This document shows positions 1 to 8,580 of a stretch of DNA of 37,059 nucleotides, one piece after another. The DNA is from Chitinophagaceae bacterium (GTDB taxonomy: Bacteria > Bacteroidota > Bacteroidia > Chitinophagales > Chitinophagaceae), in contig CANGNA010000041.1 in the NCBI GenBank assembly GCA_947455215.1, positions 1-37,059 on the forward strand, given 5' to 3'. The translations under genes and the position numbers were made by a program. Every line of letters starts with the position of its first letter. Within the stretch, counting starts at the first letter, position 1. Under the pieces are notes generated by a model. The model worked only from the letters and a program-made list of their open reading frames with translations. It was not told the origin of the DNA and did not search any database.

Positions 1-312
1 AGATTCCACGCCCAGGTGTGTAGCATACAGTTTGCCGTATTTCGCTTTTACCTCGCTCATGCAGGCGGCTGTGTTATCAAACTCATGTATCGTCAGCCAG
101 CCCTTGGCGCTGGAACTGCTCCTGGTGCCAAAATGCTTGTGCTTGCTCAGCACTGTGTTCAGTACATATACATGCTGCACGCCCATGGCTTCGCACGTAC
201 GCATTACTGCAAATACATTATGAGGGTCCGATATGTTCTCCATTACTATCGCCAGGTCGGGCTGGCGGCGATTCAGTACGTGCAGTATACGGGCTTCTCT
301 TTCTGGCGTCAT
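1..312 (-). CDS. TrmH/SpoU-family RNA 2'-O-methyltransferase (N-terminal part, cut by window edge)
   Basis: The reverse strand translates from an ATG at 312 as MTPEREARILHVLNRR, and the frame is still open at base 1, so only about 104 N-terminal residues are visible. Residues about 20-45 contain IVMENISDPHNVFAVMRTCE, which matches motif 1 of the SpoU methylase fold (N-x-x-DPHN-x-x-AVMRTC), with the Asn and Arg typical of the family. The next segment, GVQHVYVLN followed by a Ser-rich stretch ending AKGW, also fits TrmH (tRNA Gm18 methyltransferase), where the Ser/Lys-Trp stretch is conserved. SpoU enzymes use S-adenosylmethionine to methylate a ribose 2'-OH of tRNA or rRNA and act as knotted dimers in the cytoplasm. 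The C-terminal SAM-binding knot lies outside the window, so TrmH versus a sister SpoU enzyme cannot be settled. A TTG at 336 is an in-frame alternative start. Confidence 0.85.
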   Translation of the reverse strand, partial: MTPEREARILHVLNRRQPDLAIVMENISDPHNVFAVMRTCEAMGVQHVYVLNTVLSKHKHFGTRSSSSAKGWLTIHEFDNTAACMSEVKAKYGKLYATHLGVES

Positions 313-379
313 ATGGTAGCAGTTATGCGTGGGCAAAAATAGTTAACCATCTTTATAACTTCCCTGTCGCTTACGTAGT

Positions 380-530
380 TGTCCACATCAATTGGACATT
401 TTTACTTTTTACTTTTGATTTTTGACTTTTTATGGCATGGATTTGGATAAATCAATACCGGTGCAAAAAAAGAATTGTCGTACTTTTCGCCCGCAGTTGT
501 TTACTTTTTACTTTTAAGTGTCCATTTTTT
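380..530. repeat. AT-rich intergenic stretch with repeated TTTTTACTTTT-type words
   Basis: The intergenic DNA before the peptide synthetase gene holds two clusters of near-identical pyrimidine-rich words (ttactttttactttt near 400-417 and again near 501-516), with further gatttttgacttttt units between them. A 6-bp inverted repeat (TGTCCA 380-385, TGGACA 393-398) lies just before the first cluster and could be a weak transcription end. Degenerate cttttga/ctttta tracts of this kind are common between genes in Bacteroidota. No gene or convincing promoter was seen here. Confidence 0.45.
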
Positions 531-531
531 A

Positions 532-3500
532 ATGCCGCCAGGTATAGTTTTAGGAAAAGCCCGTCCCGATCTGCTGCAGGAGGAAACTCTTGCAGATATC
601 TTTTGTGCGTCCGCCCGGCAGCATCCCAATAAAACTGCGCTCATCTTCCAGGATAGGTCTGTTACTTATGCAGAGCTCGACCGCTGGACCGATGCCATGG
701 CCGCTTACCTGGCAGCCCAGGGGGTACGCCCCGGCGATTTTGTGGGCCTTTGGTGGCCGCGCGGCATAGAACTGCATGTAGCTGTGATAGGCATCACCAA
801 AAGCGGTGCAGCCTATGTGCCGCTGGACAGGGAAATGCCCCCCGAGCGTGTAGATACCGTACTGAACGAAGTAGGCGCTAAAGTGTGTATCAGCGATGAT
901 CCTGCTGCGCTCACGGTCTCTTGCCCCATATTCAGTGTAGTACCGCAGCCATCTGCATCTGCCGATGTGCACGTAAACCAGGCCCCGGCACCCGACAATA
1001 ACGCATACGTTTTATACACATCGGGTAGTACGGGTAAGCCTAAGGGTATCCCTATTACGCATCGGATGATCTGCCATTTTGTAAGGGCAGAGCAGAGTAT
1101 TTTAAATATAAAAGCAGAAGATAAAGTATACCAGGGCTTTTCCGTATCGTTCGATATGTGGTGCGAGGAGTGCTGGATCAGCTACTTCGTGGGCGCTACT
1201 ATGTGGGTAGCCGATGCTACCACCACCAAGTCGCTCGACGAACTGGATGACGTGCTGCGTCAGAACAACATAACGGTACTGCACACCGTGCCCAGCCTGC
1301 TGGCCGTTATGGACGATGACCTGCCACAGATAAGGCTGGTGAATGCCGGCGGCGAGGCCTGTACAGCTCAGGTGGTGTCGCGTTGGTCGGTGCCGCCGCG
1401 TGAGTTCTTCAATAGCTACGGCCCTACGGAAACTACCGTTACGGCTACCATCACCACATTGCTGCCCGGCCATCCCATAACTATCGGCCAGCCTTTGCCC
1501 AATTACAACCTGGCGGTGGTAGATGAGCAGTTGAACATATTAAAGGTGGGGGAGCGTGGCGAACTCGTCATTACCGGCCCTGGTGTATCTCATGGCTACA
1601 TCAACCGGCCCGATCTTACCAAAGATAAATTCATACCCAAGCCGGCAGAATTAACTGACCTGCCCGGCGACGTGATCTATAAAACGGGCGATGCCGCCAT
1701 TATCAACCCCGATGGCAGTATCGACTTCCAGGGGCGCCTCGACGACCAGGTGAAACTGCGCGGTTACCGTATAGAATTAGGCGAGATAGAAAACCAGCTC
1801 AGTAATCTTACCGATATCACGGCGGCAGCGGTGGCCGTTAAAAAAGACATCAACGGACAAGACCATCTTGCCGGCTATGTGGTTTGCGATGATCCTGTGA
1901 ACATGAACCAGCAGAGCATACGCGAAGCCCTGGCCCGCGTATTGCCCACCTACATGGTGCCCTCAGTTATCATGCAGCTGTCGGAGATGCCGCGCCTGCC
2001 AAGTGGCAAGATAGACCGCAAAGCGCTACCCGTACCTGCCATGCTGATGGAAATGTCTGTGTCTGCCACTGATGATGTGATAGACATTGATGCGCCCATT
2101 GGCGATAGGGTTATTGCTGCGCTAAAAAAGAATTTCCCTAACCGTACCATTACGCCGGATAACGATTTCTTTACCGATCTGGGTGGGCATTCGTTGCTGG
2201 CAGCATCTTTTGTGTCCCGTTTGCGCAAAGAGGCCAACATACCTCAGGCATCTTTAAAAGATATCTATCTCAACCGCCCGCTGGGTAAGCTGATTGAATA
2301 CTGGGAGAACAAACCCGTAGAAAAGATAAAGGAGAAGAAGGTGTTCAATGCCATCCCTAAGCAGCGCTACATTATGTGCTGGATAGCGCAAACGCTCTCG
2401 CTGCTGCTTATCTATGGCTTATTTGCCGTACAGATATTCTTCCCTTATCTCGGCTATTACGGTATAAAAGAATATACCGGCAAGATCGGCCTGGGTATTG
2501 GCACCGCTTTGGGTGTGTATTTCCTGGTGCCACCTTTCTTTGCCACGCTAAGCACATTGGTAAAATGGCTGGTAATAGGCCGTATGAAGGAGGGCGATTA
2601 TCCGCTGTGGGGTACTTACTACTTCCGTTGGTGGTTCGTGAAAACATTCCAGCGCCTGCTGCCTTCACAGTTCCTCAATGGTACACCATTGTATTGCGGT
2701 TACCTGCGCAGCATGGGCGTTAAGATCGCCGATGATGCCCAGCTGGCTGCCATAACTATAGGTGCAGAAGACCTGGTATCTATTGGCAGCGATGCCAGCC
2801 TTAGCTCGCAGGTGGTCATCAACAATGCCTGGGTAGAGGATGGCCTGCTCAAACTGCGTAAGGTGCATATAGGCGATCATGCCTACATTGGCAGTAGCGC
2901 AGTAGTATCTGGTGGGGCAGTGGTCGAGGATTGGGGCGAGCTCCAGGACCTCAGTCACCTGCAGGAAGGCAAGACAATTAAAGAGGGCGAGGTATGGCAG
3001 GGTAGCCCCGCAGTGCTGAAGGAAAAGAAGGCTATCGAAGATCTGCCACAGCCTTTATTTGTGTCCAAAGGCAAGCGCAGTATTTACAAGGTCATCTTCC
3101 TGTTCCTGTTGGTGTTGTTCCCGTTTGTTATCCTGTTGCCGCTGTTGCCAACCGTTATCATTCTTAACGATCTGGATAACTCCACGCCTGATTATGACTT
3201 TAGTTATCTTATCGTAACACCTTCATTAGCATTAAGTTACATTATTATCTTCGCTTTGGTCACCATTGCGCTTACCCGTCTCTTGCAGCGGGGTATCAAG
3301 CCGGGCCGTTACTCTATATACAGCGGTTTCTACCTCCGTAAATGGTTTGCCGATCAGCTTATGAGCCTGTCGCTCATTGTACTGCATCCTATTTATGCCA
3401 CCGTGTTTGTAAGTATGTGGTTCAAGGCACTGGGCGCTAAAATTGGTAAGAATACCGAGATATCGACCGCCAGCAGTGTTACCCACCCGTTGCTGGAAAT

Positions 3501-4476
3501 AGGGCGCAACGCCTTTGTGGCCGATGCCGTAACACTCGGCGAATCCGATGTTCGCGGCCAGCAGCTGATACTGGAGAAAACGGTAATAGGTAACAATAGC
3601 TTTGTGGGCAACAGTGCTTTGATTCCGCAGGGCTACGAGTTACCCAGCCGCATGCTGATTGGCGTACTCTCCACGCCGCCAACTACCGAGCAGCTGGGAA
3701 ATAACAAAGCACGCGATTGGTTTGGCTCGCCGGCCATTGCACTGCCACGCCGCCAGGAGAGCCGTACGTTCCCCGCAGAGCAAACCCTAAAGCCATCACC
3801 GCCACGCCTGCTTGGCCGTACCGTGGTCGAGTTCATCCGCATATTGCTGCCGGAGACCACCATTATCATTTGCAGTATCTTATTCATTGCCTATGCGCAC
3901 GATCTGCTGGTAGAAAAGCATTGGTGGGAAATTGCTTACACATTGCCGGTTTACTACCTGTACTATATGGGCCTGCCTGCGTTCATGGTCACTGTAGTGC
4001 TTAAATGGGTGTTGGTAGGCAAGTACAAGTCCGAACAAAAGCCCATGTGGACACCCAAAGTATGGGTTACCGAAGCGATCACATCTACTTACGAAGCGCT
4101 TTCTGTGCCCTTTGTGCTCGATTTTATGCGGGGTACACCATGGCTGCCTATCATATTGCGCCTGTTGGGTGTAAAAACAGGCAAACGGGTGTGGATGAAT
4201 ACTACCGACATCACCGAATTCGACATGGTAAGTATAGGCGATGATACCGCGCTTAACGAGGACTGCGGACCACAAACGCACCTGTTCGAAGACCGTGTAA
4301 TGAAGGTAGGCCCTATAAAGGTGGGCAAGCGTTGCAATATAGGTGCCCGTTCTATCATTTTGTACGATAGCGAGGTAGGGGATAACGTCGGTGTGGAGCC
4401 TCTGTCTTTAATTATGAAGGGGGAAAACCTGCAGCCTGGTACCAACTGGGGCGGCAGCCCTGTCAAGCCTGCCTGA
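532..4476 (+). CDS. Pls/PosA-type membrane non-ribosomal peptide synthetase (A-PCP-TM/hexapeptide)
   Basis: This is a single-module synthetase of about 1314 residues, close to the length of the poly-lysine synthetase Pls of Streptomyces. The adenylation domain (about residues 20-500) has YTSGSTGKPKG (about 162-172), NSYGPTET (294-301), YKTGD (383-387), GRLDDQVKLRGYRIELGEIE (401-420) and LPSGKIDRKAL (489-499). A carrier domain follows with LGGHSLL, whose Ser554 would take the phosphopantetheine arm. After residue 610 there is no condensation or thioesterase domain. Instead six hydrophobic segments alternate with three copies of a hexapeptide-rich domain, each ending near W-x-GSP. This matches the Pls/PosA C-terminal region, where three soluble tandem domains join amino acids without a classical C domain. 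Expected product: a homopolymer or short isopeptide made at the inner membrane. Substrate is not proven. The frame extends upstream to a TTG at 475, but that part translates the repetitive T-rich spacer, so ATG 532 is preferred. Confidence 0.88.
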   Translation: MPPGIVLGKARPDLLQEETLADIFCASARQHPNKTALIFQDRSVTYAELDRWTDAMAAYLAAQGVRPGDFVGLWWPRGIELHVAVIGITKSGAAYVPLDREMPPERVDTVLNEVGAKVCISDDPAALTVSCPIFSVVPQPSASADVHVNQAPAPDNNAYVLYTSGSTGKPKGIPITHRMICHFVRAEQSILNIKAEDKVYQGFSVSFDMWCEECWISYFVGATMWVADATTTKSLDELDDVLRQNNITVLHTVPSLLAVMDDDLPQIRLVNAGGEACTAQVVSRWSVPPREFFNSYGPTETTVTATITTLLPGHPITIGQPLPNYNLAVVDEQLNILKVGERGELVITGPGVSHGYINRPDLTKDKFIPKPAELTDLPGDVIYKTGDAAIINPDGSIDFQGRLDDQVKLRGYRIELGEIENQLSNLTDITAAAVAVKKDINGQDHLAGYVVCDDPVNMNQQSIREALARVLPTYMVPSVIMQLSEMPRLPSGKIDRKALPVPAMLMEMSVSATDDVIDIDAPIGDRVIAALKKNFPNRTITPDNDFFTDLGGHSLLAASFVSRLRKEANIPQASLKDIYLNRPLGKLIEYWENKPVEKIKEKKVFNAIPKQRYIMCWIAQTLSLLLIYGLFAVQIFFPYLGYYGIKEYTGKIGLGIGTALGVYFLVPPFFATLSTLVKWLVIGRMKEGDYPLWGTYYFRWWFVKTFQRLLPSQFLNGTPLYCGYLRSMGVKIADDAQLAAITIGAEDLVSIGSDASLSSQVVINNAWVEDGLLKLRKVHIGDHAYIGSSAVVSGGAVVEDWGELQDLSHLQEGKTIKEGEVWQGSPAVLKEKKAIEDLPQPLFVSKGKRSIYKVIFLFLLVLFPFVILLPLLPTVIILNDLDNSTPDYDFSYLIVTPSLALSYIIIFALVTIALTRLLQRGIKPGRYSIYSGFYLRKWFADQLMSLSLIVLHPIYATVFVSMWFKALGAKIGKNTEISTASSVTHPLLEIGRNAFVADAVTLGESDVRGQQLILEKTVIGNNSFVGNSALIPQGYELPSRMLIGVLSTPPTTEQLGNNKARDWFGSPAIALPRRQESRTFPAEQTLKPSPPRLLGRTVVEFIRILLPETTIIICSILFIAYAHDLLVEKHWWEIAYTLPVYYLYYMGLPAFMVTVVLKWVLVGKYKSEQKPMWTPKVWVTEAITSTYEALSVPFVLDFMRGTPWLPIILRLLGVKTGKRVWMNTTDITEFDMVSIGDDTALNEDCGPQTHLFEDRVMKVGPIKVGKRCNIGARSIILYDSEVGDNVGVEPLSLIMKGENLQPGTNWGGSPVKPA

Positions 4477-4529
4477 TAAGACTCCCGACAGGCGATATAT
4501 ATAGTTCATGTCTTGTTATGTATTTGTAT

Positions 4530-4537
4530 TAAATTTG
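4530..4537 (+). promoter_or_regulatory. Candidate -7 element (TAAATTTG) before the response regulator gene
   Basis: TAAATTTG matches the Bacteroidota -7 consensus TAnnTTTG and lies about 100 bp before the response regulator start. A TTG at 4513-4515 is present, but the spacing (14 bp) is shorter than the usual 19-21, so support is moderate only. Confidence 0.35.
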
Positions 4538-4634
4538 TTTTACATGATGCTTTAGGGATTTTCCCTGAATTTTATTTGTTGCGTTGATTGTTAACAAAGT
4601 CCTATGTATTTTTATATCGGCTATTAACATAGTA

Positions 4635-5303
4635 ATGATTTCTGTATACAATCTGGAGGATTATAAAATAATCCGGGATGGCATAAAGTACCTTATTTCT
4701 CAGGACGCCGGGTTCCGGTGGGTGGGCGACAGCAACGAGCCTGAGCACCTTTTCCATGTCCTTGGCAAAGAACATATAGACGTATTGGTGCTTGATATAT
4801 ATCTCGACGGTATGCAGGATGTAAAGATCCTTGATGGATTTGAGATCTGTAAATATGTAAGGAGTAAGTACCCACAAACAAAGGTGTTGGCACACTCTAT
4901 GTATGAGGATAGTGATAAAGTGATGAAGATGCTAGATTCAGGAGCCGGCGGCTATGTTTCCAAGCGATCTGGTTACGAACACCTGATAGAAGGCATTAGG
5001 GTGGTAGCCAACAACGGTGTTTACATTTGCCGGGAAGCGGCACGCAACTTTAAAAATGCGCCAGACTTTATAGCCGGTAGAACACAAGAGCTAAAGCCGC
5101 GCAACGAGTTCTTCTCCCGTCGCGAAAAAGAAGTACTCGAACTAATGGCAAAAGGTTTTTCTAGCAAAGACATCGCCAAAGAATTATTTATCACGGAAAA
5201 AACTGTGGAATCCCACCGCCGCAATATGGTGCAGAAAGCCAAAGTGCGCAATACCATGGAGCTCATCTCCATGGCCATCAATAGGGGGGTTATCAAAATT
5301 TAA
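4635..5303 (+). CDS. NarL/FixJ-type response regulator (receiver + LuxR HTH)
   Basis: This 222-residue protein has a receiver domain (about 1-125) and a LuxR-type helix-turn-helix (about 158-218). The receiver shows the acidic pair E8-D9, the phosphoacceptor D54 in VLVLDIYLDG, S88 in the usual Thr/Ser position and K110 in GYVSKRSG. The output domain reads RREKEVLELMAKGFSSKDIA and ITEKTVESHRRNM, the classic DNA-recognition helices of the GerE/LuxR fold. The ATG at 4635 gives a normal receiver N-terminus (MISVYNLEDYKIIRDGIKYL); a TTG at 4584 would add a stretch not found in the family. It lies 158 bp after the peptide synthetase and 11 bp before the histidine kinase, which is its obvious partner. 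Its targets are unknown. The synthetase upstream and the ExbB cluster downstream are the nearest candidates. Confidence 0.93.
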   Translation: MISVYNLEDYKIIRDGIKYLISQDAGFRWVGDSNEPEHLFHVLGKEHIDVLVLDIYLDGMQDVKILDGFEICKYVRSKYPQTKVLAHSMYEDSDKVMKMLDSGAGGYVSKRSGYEHLIEGIRVVANNGVYICREAARNFKNAPDFIAGRTQELKPRNEFFSRREKEVLELMAKGFSSKDIAKELFITEKTVESHRRNMVQKAKVRNTMELISMAINRGVIKI

Positions 5304-5314
5304 CAAAATTACAT

Positions 5315-6382
5315 ATGAGTGTAGAGGTGCATACAGACCTGGAGCGTATCGGCAACAGGTCTAAGGATGGTGTTTTCGTTTATAAAATAGGTAGCAAAAC
5401 ATTTGCCTATGTAAATGAGGCATTTGCAAAGATATTTTCTGTTCATGCTACTGATCTGCTGGGTCAGCCGCAGTTGGTACTGAAGCATGTACTGACTGAA
5501 GACCACGAATATCTGTCATCGCGTTTCAATGAATTGCTCACCACCGGCAGTATCAATACAACCGAATTCAGGCTGTCGTTCGCCAATAATGATATCTTGC
5601 ATTTATCGTGCGACATGTATATGCTCGATAACGATACAGTTGTTGGCTTTGTAAAAGACATCACCGGCGATAAAGAGCATGAGAACTACCTGGTGGAAAT
5701 AACCGCACAGAAAGATTCGTTTCTCGATATGATCACGCACAACCTTTCCGGTCCGCTCATCTTATCACAAAATCTGCTGGCCTGGGTACAGCGCTCTATC
5801 AGGGTCGGCGATGGCAAAAACGTGGAGTCTTTGCTCAACATGTTGCAGGAAAGCACACAGGAGTGTATCGATATTGTGGACGATTTCCTGGTGAACGAAC
5901 ATAAAGAATCTCAGGGCATATTCGTGCGAAAGACCCGCTTCAGCGTTGTAGAGAAGATAAATACCGTACTGGAGAAACTACAGGAACTATCGCCCGAAAA
6001 GCATTTCCGGCTTACAGTCAATATTGCAGATAACTACATCAATACAGATAGTGTCAAGTTCTTCCAGATCATACACAACCTTATATCCAACGCTATAAAA
6101 TTCACTGGTCCCGATGGTCATATAGACATTACGATAAACGAGGATAAGGAGCATTATCTGTTCTCAGTGGCCGATGATGGTATTGGTATTCCCGACAACC
6201 TGAAGCCGCATATATTCGAGAAGAAGAGCATTGCCGGCCGCCAGGGCCTGAAGGGCGAACGGTCGCACGGCGTGGGGCTGTCTATCATCAAAAAGCTTAC
6301 AGACATCATTGGTGGGCAGCTGTGGTTCGAGAGCCAGGAAAACAGCGGCACTACCTTCTTCCTCAAACTACCCAAAGAGTAG
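5315..6382 (+). CDS. PAS-domain sensor histidine kinase, soluble
   Basis: This 355-residue kinase has no membrane segment or signal peptide, so the sensing is cytoplasmic. Residues about 10-118 form a PAS-like domain (FVYKIGSKTFAYVNEAFAKI, then GFVKDITGDKE). A divergent dimerization/phosphoacceptor region carries H142 in MITHNLSGPL. The ATPase domain has the N box (HNLISNAIKF, 254-263), G1 box (DDGIGIP, 287-293) and G2 box (GVGLSI, 319-324). These are the residues needed for autophosphorylation on His and transfer to the response regulator encoded 11 bp upstream. The two genes almost certainly form one operon. The signal is unknown; PAS domains bind small ligands, redox cofactors or protein partners. 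A gap of 149 bp separates it from exbB downstream. Confidence 0.93.
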   Translation: MSVEVHTDLERIGNRSKDGVFVYKIGSKTFAYVNEAFAKIFSVHATDLLGQPQLVLKHVLTEDHEYLSSRFNELLTTGSINTTEFRLSFANNDILHLSCDMYMLDNDTVVGFVKDITGDKEHENYLVEITAQKDSFLDMITHNLSGPLILSQNLLAWVQRSIRVGDGKNVESLLNMLQESTQECIDIVDDFLVNEHKESQGIFVRKTRFSVVEKINTVLEKLQELSPEKHFRLTVNIADNYINTDSVKFFQIIHNLISNAIKFTGPDGHIDITINEDKEHYLFSVADDGIGIPDNLKPHIFEKKSIAGRQGLKGERSHGVGLSIIKKLTDIIGGQLWFESQENSGTTFFLKLPKE

Positions 6383-6531
6383 ATAGCATCGGGTTCATTT
6401 TGATCGCATGTGCATGCGTTTTTATTAAAACATTAACGCTCTGCTGGTAATACAAATATTACTTTTACGTTCATCAGCGGTAGCTTGCCGTTTGGTATAC
6501 TTTGCTATATTTACCGATAGAAAACTAAAGC

Positions 6532-7257
6532 ATGCACATACTCTCTGTTTTATTGCTGCAGGCGGCAACAGCCACAACACCAGACACAGCAATGAAGGCT
6601 GCAGCACAGGCCACTACTGCTCCGGTTGAAAAGATATCGCTTTTCCATTTACTTATGGAAGGCGGCGTACTCATGATACCGCTATTGTTGTGTTCACTGG
6701 TGCTCGTATATGTATTCATAGAGCGGCTCTCTGTTATCCGCAAAGCAGGCGCTATCGATGATAAGTTCCTCAGCCGCATTCGCGAACAACTGGTGAACAA
6801 GAATGTGGATGGTGCCAAAGCCGCTGCCCGCATGAGCAATACGCCCGTGGCCCGCATGGTAGAGAAAGGACTTACCGTAGTAGACAAGCCACTCGACTAC
6901 ATAGAGAAGTCTATGGAGAACACCGGCAAGCTGGAAGTGTATAAGCTGGAGCGCAACCTGTCTATTTTGTCTACCATCTCTGGTATCGCGCCTATACTGG
7001 GCTTCTTGGGTACCATTGCCGGTATGATCATCCTGTTCTTCAACGTGCAGCACCAGGGTTTTTCCCTGGAGACCATTGCAGGCGGTATTTATACCAAGAT
7101 GGTGACATCAGCCACTGGTCTTATTATCGGCTTGCTGGCCTATGTTGGGCATCAATACCTCAATGCGCAGATCAACAAGAATGTGAACAAGATGGAATCT
7201 GCTTCTGTCGACTTCCTTGATATTGTAATGGAAACAAGGGGCAACTCTGCATACTAA
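6532..7257 (+). CDS. exbB: MotA/TolQ/ExbB proton-channel protein
   Basis: This is a 241-residue inner-membrane protein of the MotA/TolQ/ExbB family, the pentameric stator that uses the proton gradient to drive TonB- or Tol-type energy transfer to the outer membrane. A hydrophobic N-terminus (signal-like, about 1-20) is followed by a membrane segment near 45-68 (LLMEGGVLMIPLLLCSLVLV), a cytoplasmic loop, and the paired segments carrying GIAPILGFLGTIAGMIILFF (about 150-170) and KMVTSATGLIIGLLAYVG (about 186-204). The GFLGTIAGM and TSATGL motifs are the family signature for the second and third helices. The exbD-like gene starts 17 bp downstream, so they are co-transcribed. No tonB gene is adjacent; TolQ is an alternative name that the sequence alone cannot exclude. 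Confidence 0.9.
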   Translation: MHILSVLLLQAATATTPDTAMKAAAQATTAPVEKISLFHLLMEGGVLMIPLLLCSLVLVYVFIERLSVIRKAGAIDDKFLSRIREQLVNKNVDGAKAAARMSNTPVARMVEKGLTVVDKPLDYIEKSMENTGKLEVYKLERNLSILSTISGIAPILGFLGTIAGMIILFFNVQHQGFSLETIAGGIYTKMVTSATGLIIGLLAYVGHQYLNAQINKNVNKMESASVDFLDIVMETRGNSAY

Positions 7258-7274
7258 ACACATTAATCAGTAAC

Positions 7275-7679
7275 ATGAATATAAGGAGGCATTTACGGGA
7301 GGAGCCACATGGTCATTCATCAGCGCTGAATGATATCCTCTTTATATTACTGCTGTTCTTCCTCATCATCTCTACATTGGCCAACCCCAACGTGGTGAAG
7401 CTGAGCATACCCAAGGCCAAGAGCGATACCAAGGCCAAGCAAACCGTAGTTGTATCTATAAACGATAAGCAGCAGTTCTTTGTAGGCACCACACCCGTTA
7501 ATATCGATTCACTCAAATTATCCATATCCGGGGCCCTCTCTAAATCACAGGATGCAGAACCAACCGTCGTCATCAACGCCGATAAGCAAGCAACAGCCGA
7601 TAACATAGTAGCGGTAATGCGTGCCGCCCACGATCTCAATGTCCGCACCGTACTGGCCGTAGAAAATAACAGCAGGTAA
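7275..7679 (+). CDS. exbD: ExbD/TolR biopolymer transport protein
   Basis: This is a 134-residue protein with a short cytoplasmic N-terminus and one membrane helix (about 20-38) whose Asp20 (SSALNDILFILLLFF) is the conserved proton-binding residue of ExbD/TolR. A periplasmic domain follows, with the family's TVVINADKQATADNIVAVM block near residues 95-115. It works with ExbB as the central dimer of the stator pore. It starts 17 bp after exbB and ends 28 bp before a secreted CAP-domain gene. One ExbD copy is present here, whereas many Bacteroidota operons carry two plus a TonB. Confidence 0.92.
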   Translation: MNIRRHLREEPHGHSSALNDILFILLLFFLIISTLANPNVVKLSIPKAKSDTKAKQTVVVSINDKQQFFVGTTPVNIDSLKLSISGALSKSQDAEPTVVINADKQATADNIVAVMRAAHDLNVRTVLAVENNSR

Positions 7680-7707
7680 GAAACTTGTTTTAACCATTGT
7701 TCCCTCT

Positions 7708-8553
7708 ATGAAATACATCAGTCTATTGCTGTTACTATCTGGCATGTCTGTAACGACTGCCTATGCACAAACCACCGATAGTTTTTCCCTGGTGGCCCTC
7801 GATCAGGTCAATGCATTTCGCGATTCATTGCATTTGCCAAGGGTGACACTTGCCAAAACACTAAGTGCCGGGTGTCGTAGCCATGCGCGATATCTGGTGA
7901 TCAACAGAGATAATAGCAAGACCCAAGGCCTGCTGGGGCATAAAGAATTTAGCGAATTGCCCGGGTATTCCAAAGCCGGCGAAGCAGCAGGTAGTCATTC
8001 CGTTATCGGTTTTCCGATAGATCCTAAAACGATTGTTCCCCAGCTACTGGCTACTTTTTACCATAGAATGCCGTTCATGCAGCCAAATCTCGCCGAGATC
8101 GGATTTGGTTCCTGGAAGGATACGAACTGGTACGTTACAGTGCTCGACTGTTCAACCAGCATGGCTTCCGGCAGGTCGGATGCCCAGATAGTGGCTTACC
8201 CCTACAATGGCCAGGTGAATGTACCGCTGAAAATGCAGGAAGAGTTACCAGACCCCATCAACCATTCCCTGGGAGATGGCGGTGCGGGAGGGTTCCCGGT
8301 AACATTCTTCTTTGCCACCTATCAGTCTGTAACCAACGTCAGCTTCAGTCTTACTGATGAAGCTGGTAACGATGTCGTATGCTATGTGTCGTCACCCGAA
8401 AAGCCGGCCACAGACTTTTCGCAATGGTTCACTGTGTGCGCTATACCGGCATCCCCGCTTAAACCAACAACGAAGTACACGGCTTCATTAAGCTGTACCG
8501 TAAACGATCAACCTTATAAAGATCAACTATCATTTACCACCACGGCAGAATGA
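7708..8553 (+). CDS. Secreted CAP (SCP/PR-1) domain protein
   Basis: This 281-residue protein starts with a clear signal peptide (MKYISLLLLLSGMSVTTAYA, cut before Gln21). Residues about 25-165 resemble a bacterial CAP domain: LDQVNAFRDSLHLPRVTLAK, SHARYL with His59 in the usual metal/active-site position, and PNLAEIGFGSW followed by WYVTVLDC. Residues about 170-281 look like a C-terminal Ig-like beta domain ending PTTKYTASLSCTV...LSFTTTA, reminiscent of SbsA/Big_5 modules. CAP domains in bacteria are extracytoplasmic and their activities are mostly unknown (lipid or ligand binding, rarely peptidase). It begins 28 bp after exbD, so it is probably the third gene of that operon. There is no lipobox or T9SS tail, so a periplasmic location is likely. 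Confidence 0.82.
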   Translation: MKYISLLLLLSGMSVTTAYAQTTDSFSLVALDQVNAFRDSLHLPRVTLAKTLSAGCRSHARYLVINRDNSKTQGLLGHKEFSELPGYSKAGEAAGSHSVIGFPIDPKTIVPQLLATFYHRMPFMQPNLAEIGFGSWKDTNWYVTVLDCSTSMASGRSDAQIVAYPYNGQVNVPLKMQEELPDPINHSLGDGGAGGFPVTFFFATYQSVTNVSFSLTDEAGNDVVCYVSSPEKPATDFSQWFTVCAIPASPLKPTTKYTASLSCTVNDQPYKDQLSFTTTAE

Positions 8554-8580
8554 TGTCGTGGGAAATGGCATTCCATGCCG

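Noticed and set aside
16-342. A 108-codon forward frame at the window start
   Set aside because: The opposite strand encodes clear SpoU methyltransferase motifs over the same bases.
475-531. N-terminal extension of the Pls-like synthetase that looks like a membrane helix
   Set aside because: It starts at TTG and translates T-rich repeated spacer DNA also present just upstream; ATG 532 begins where homology to adenylation proteins can start.
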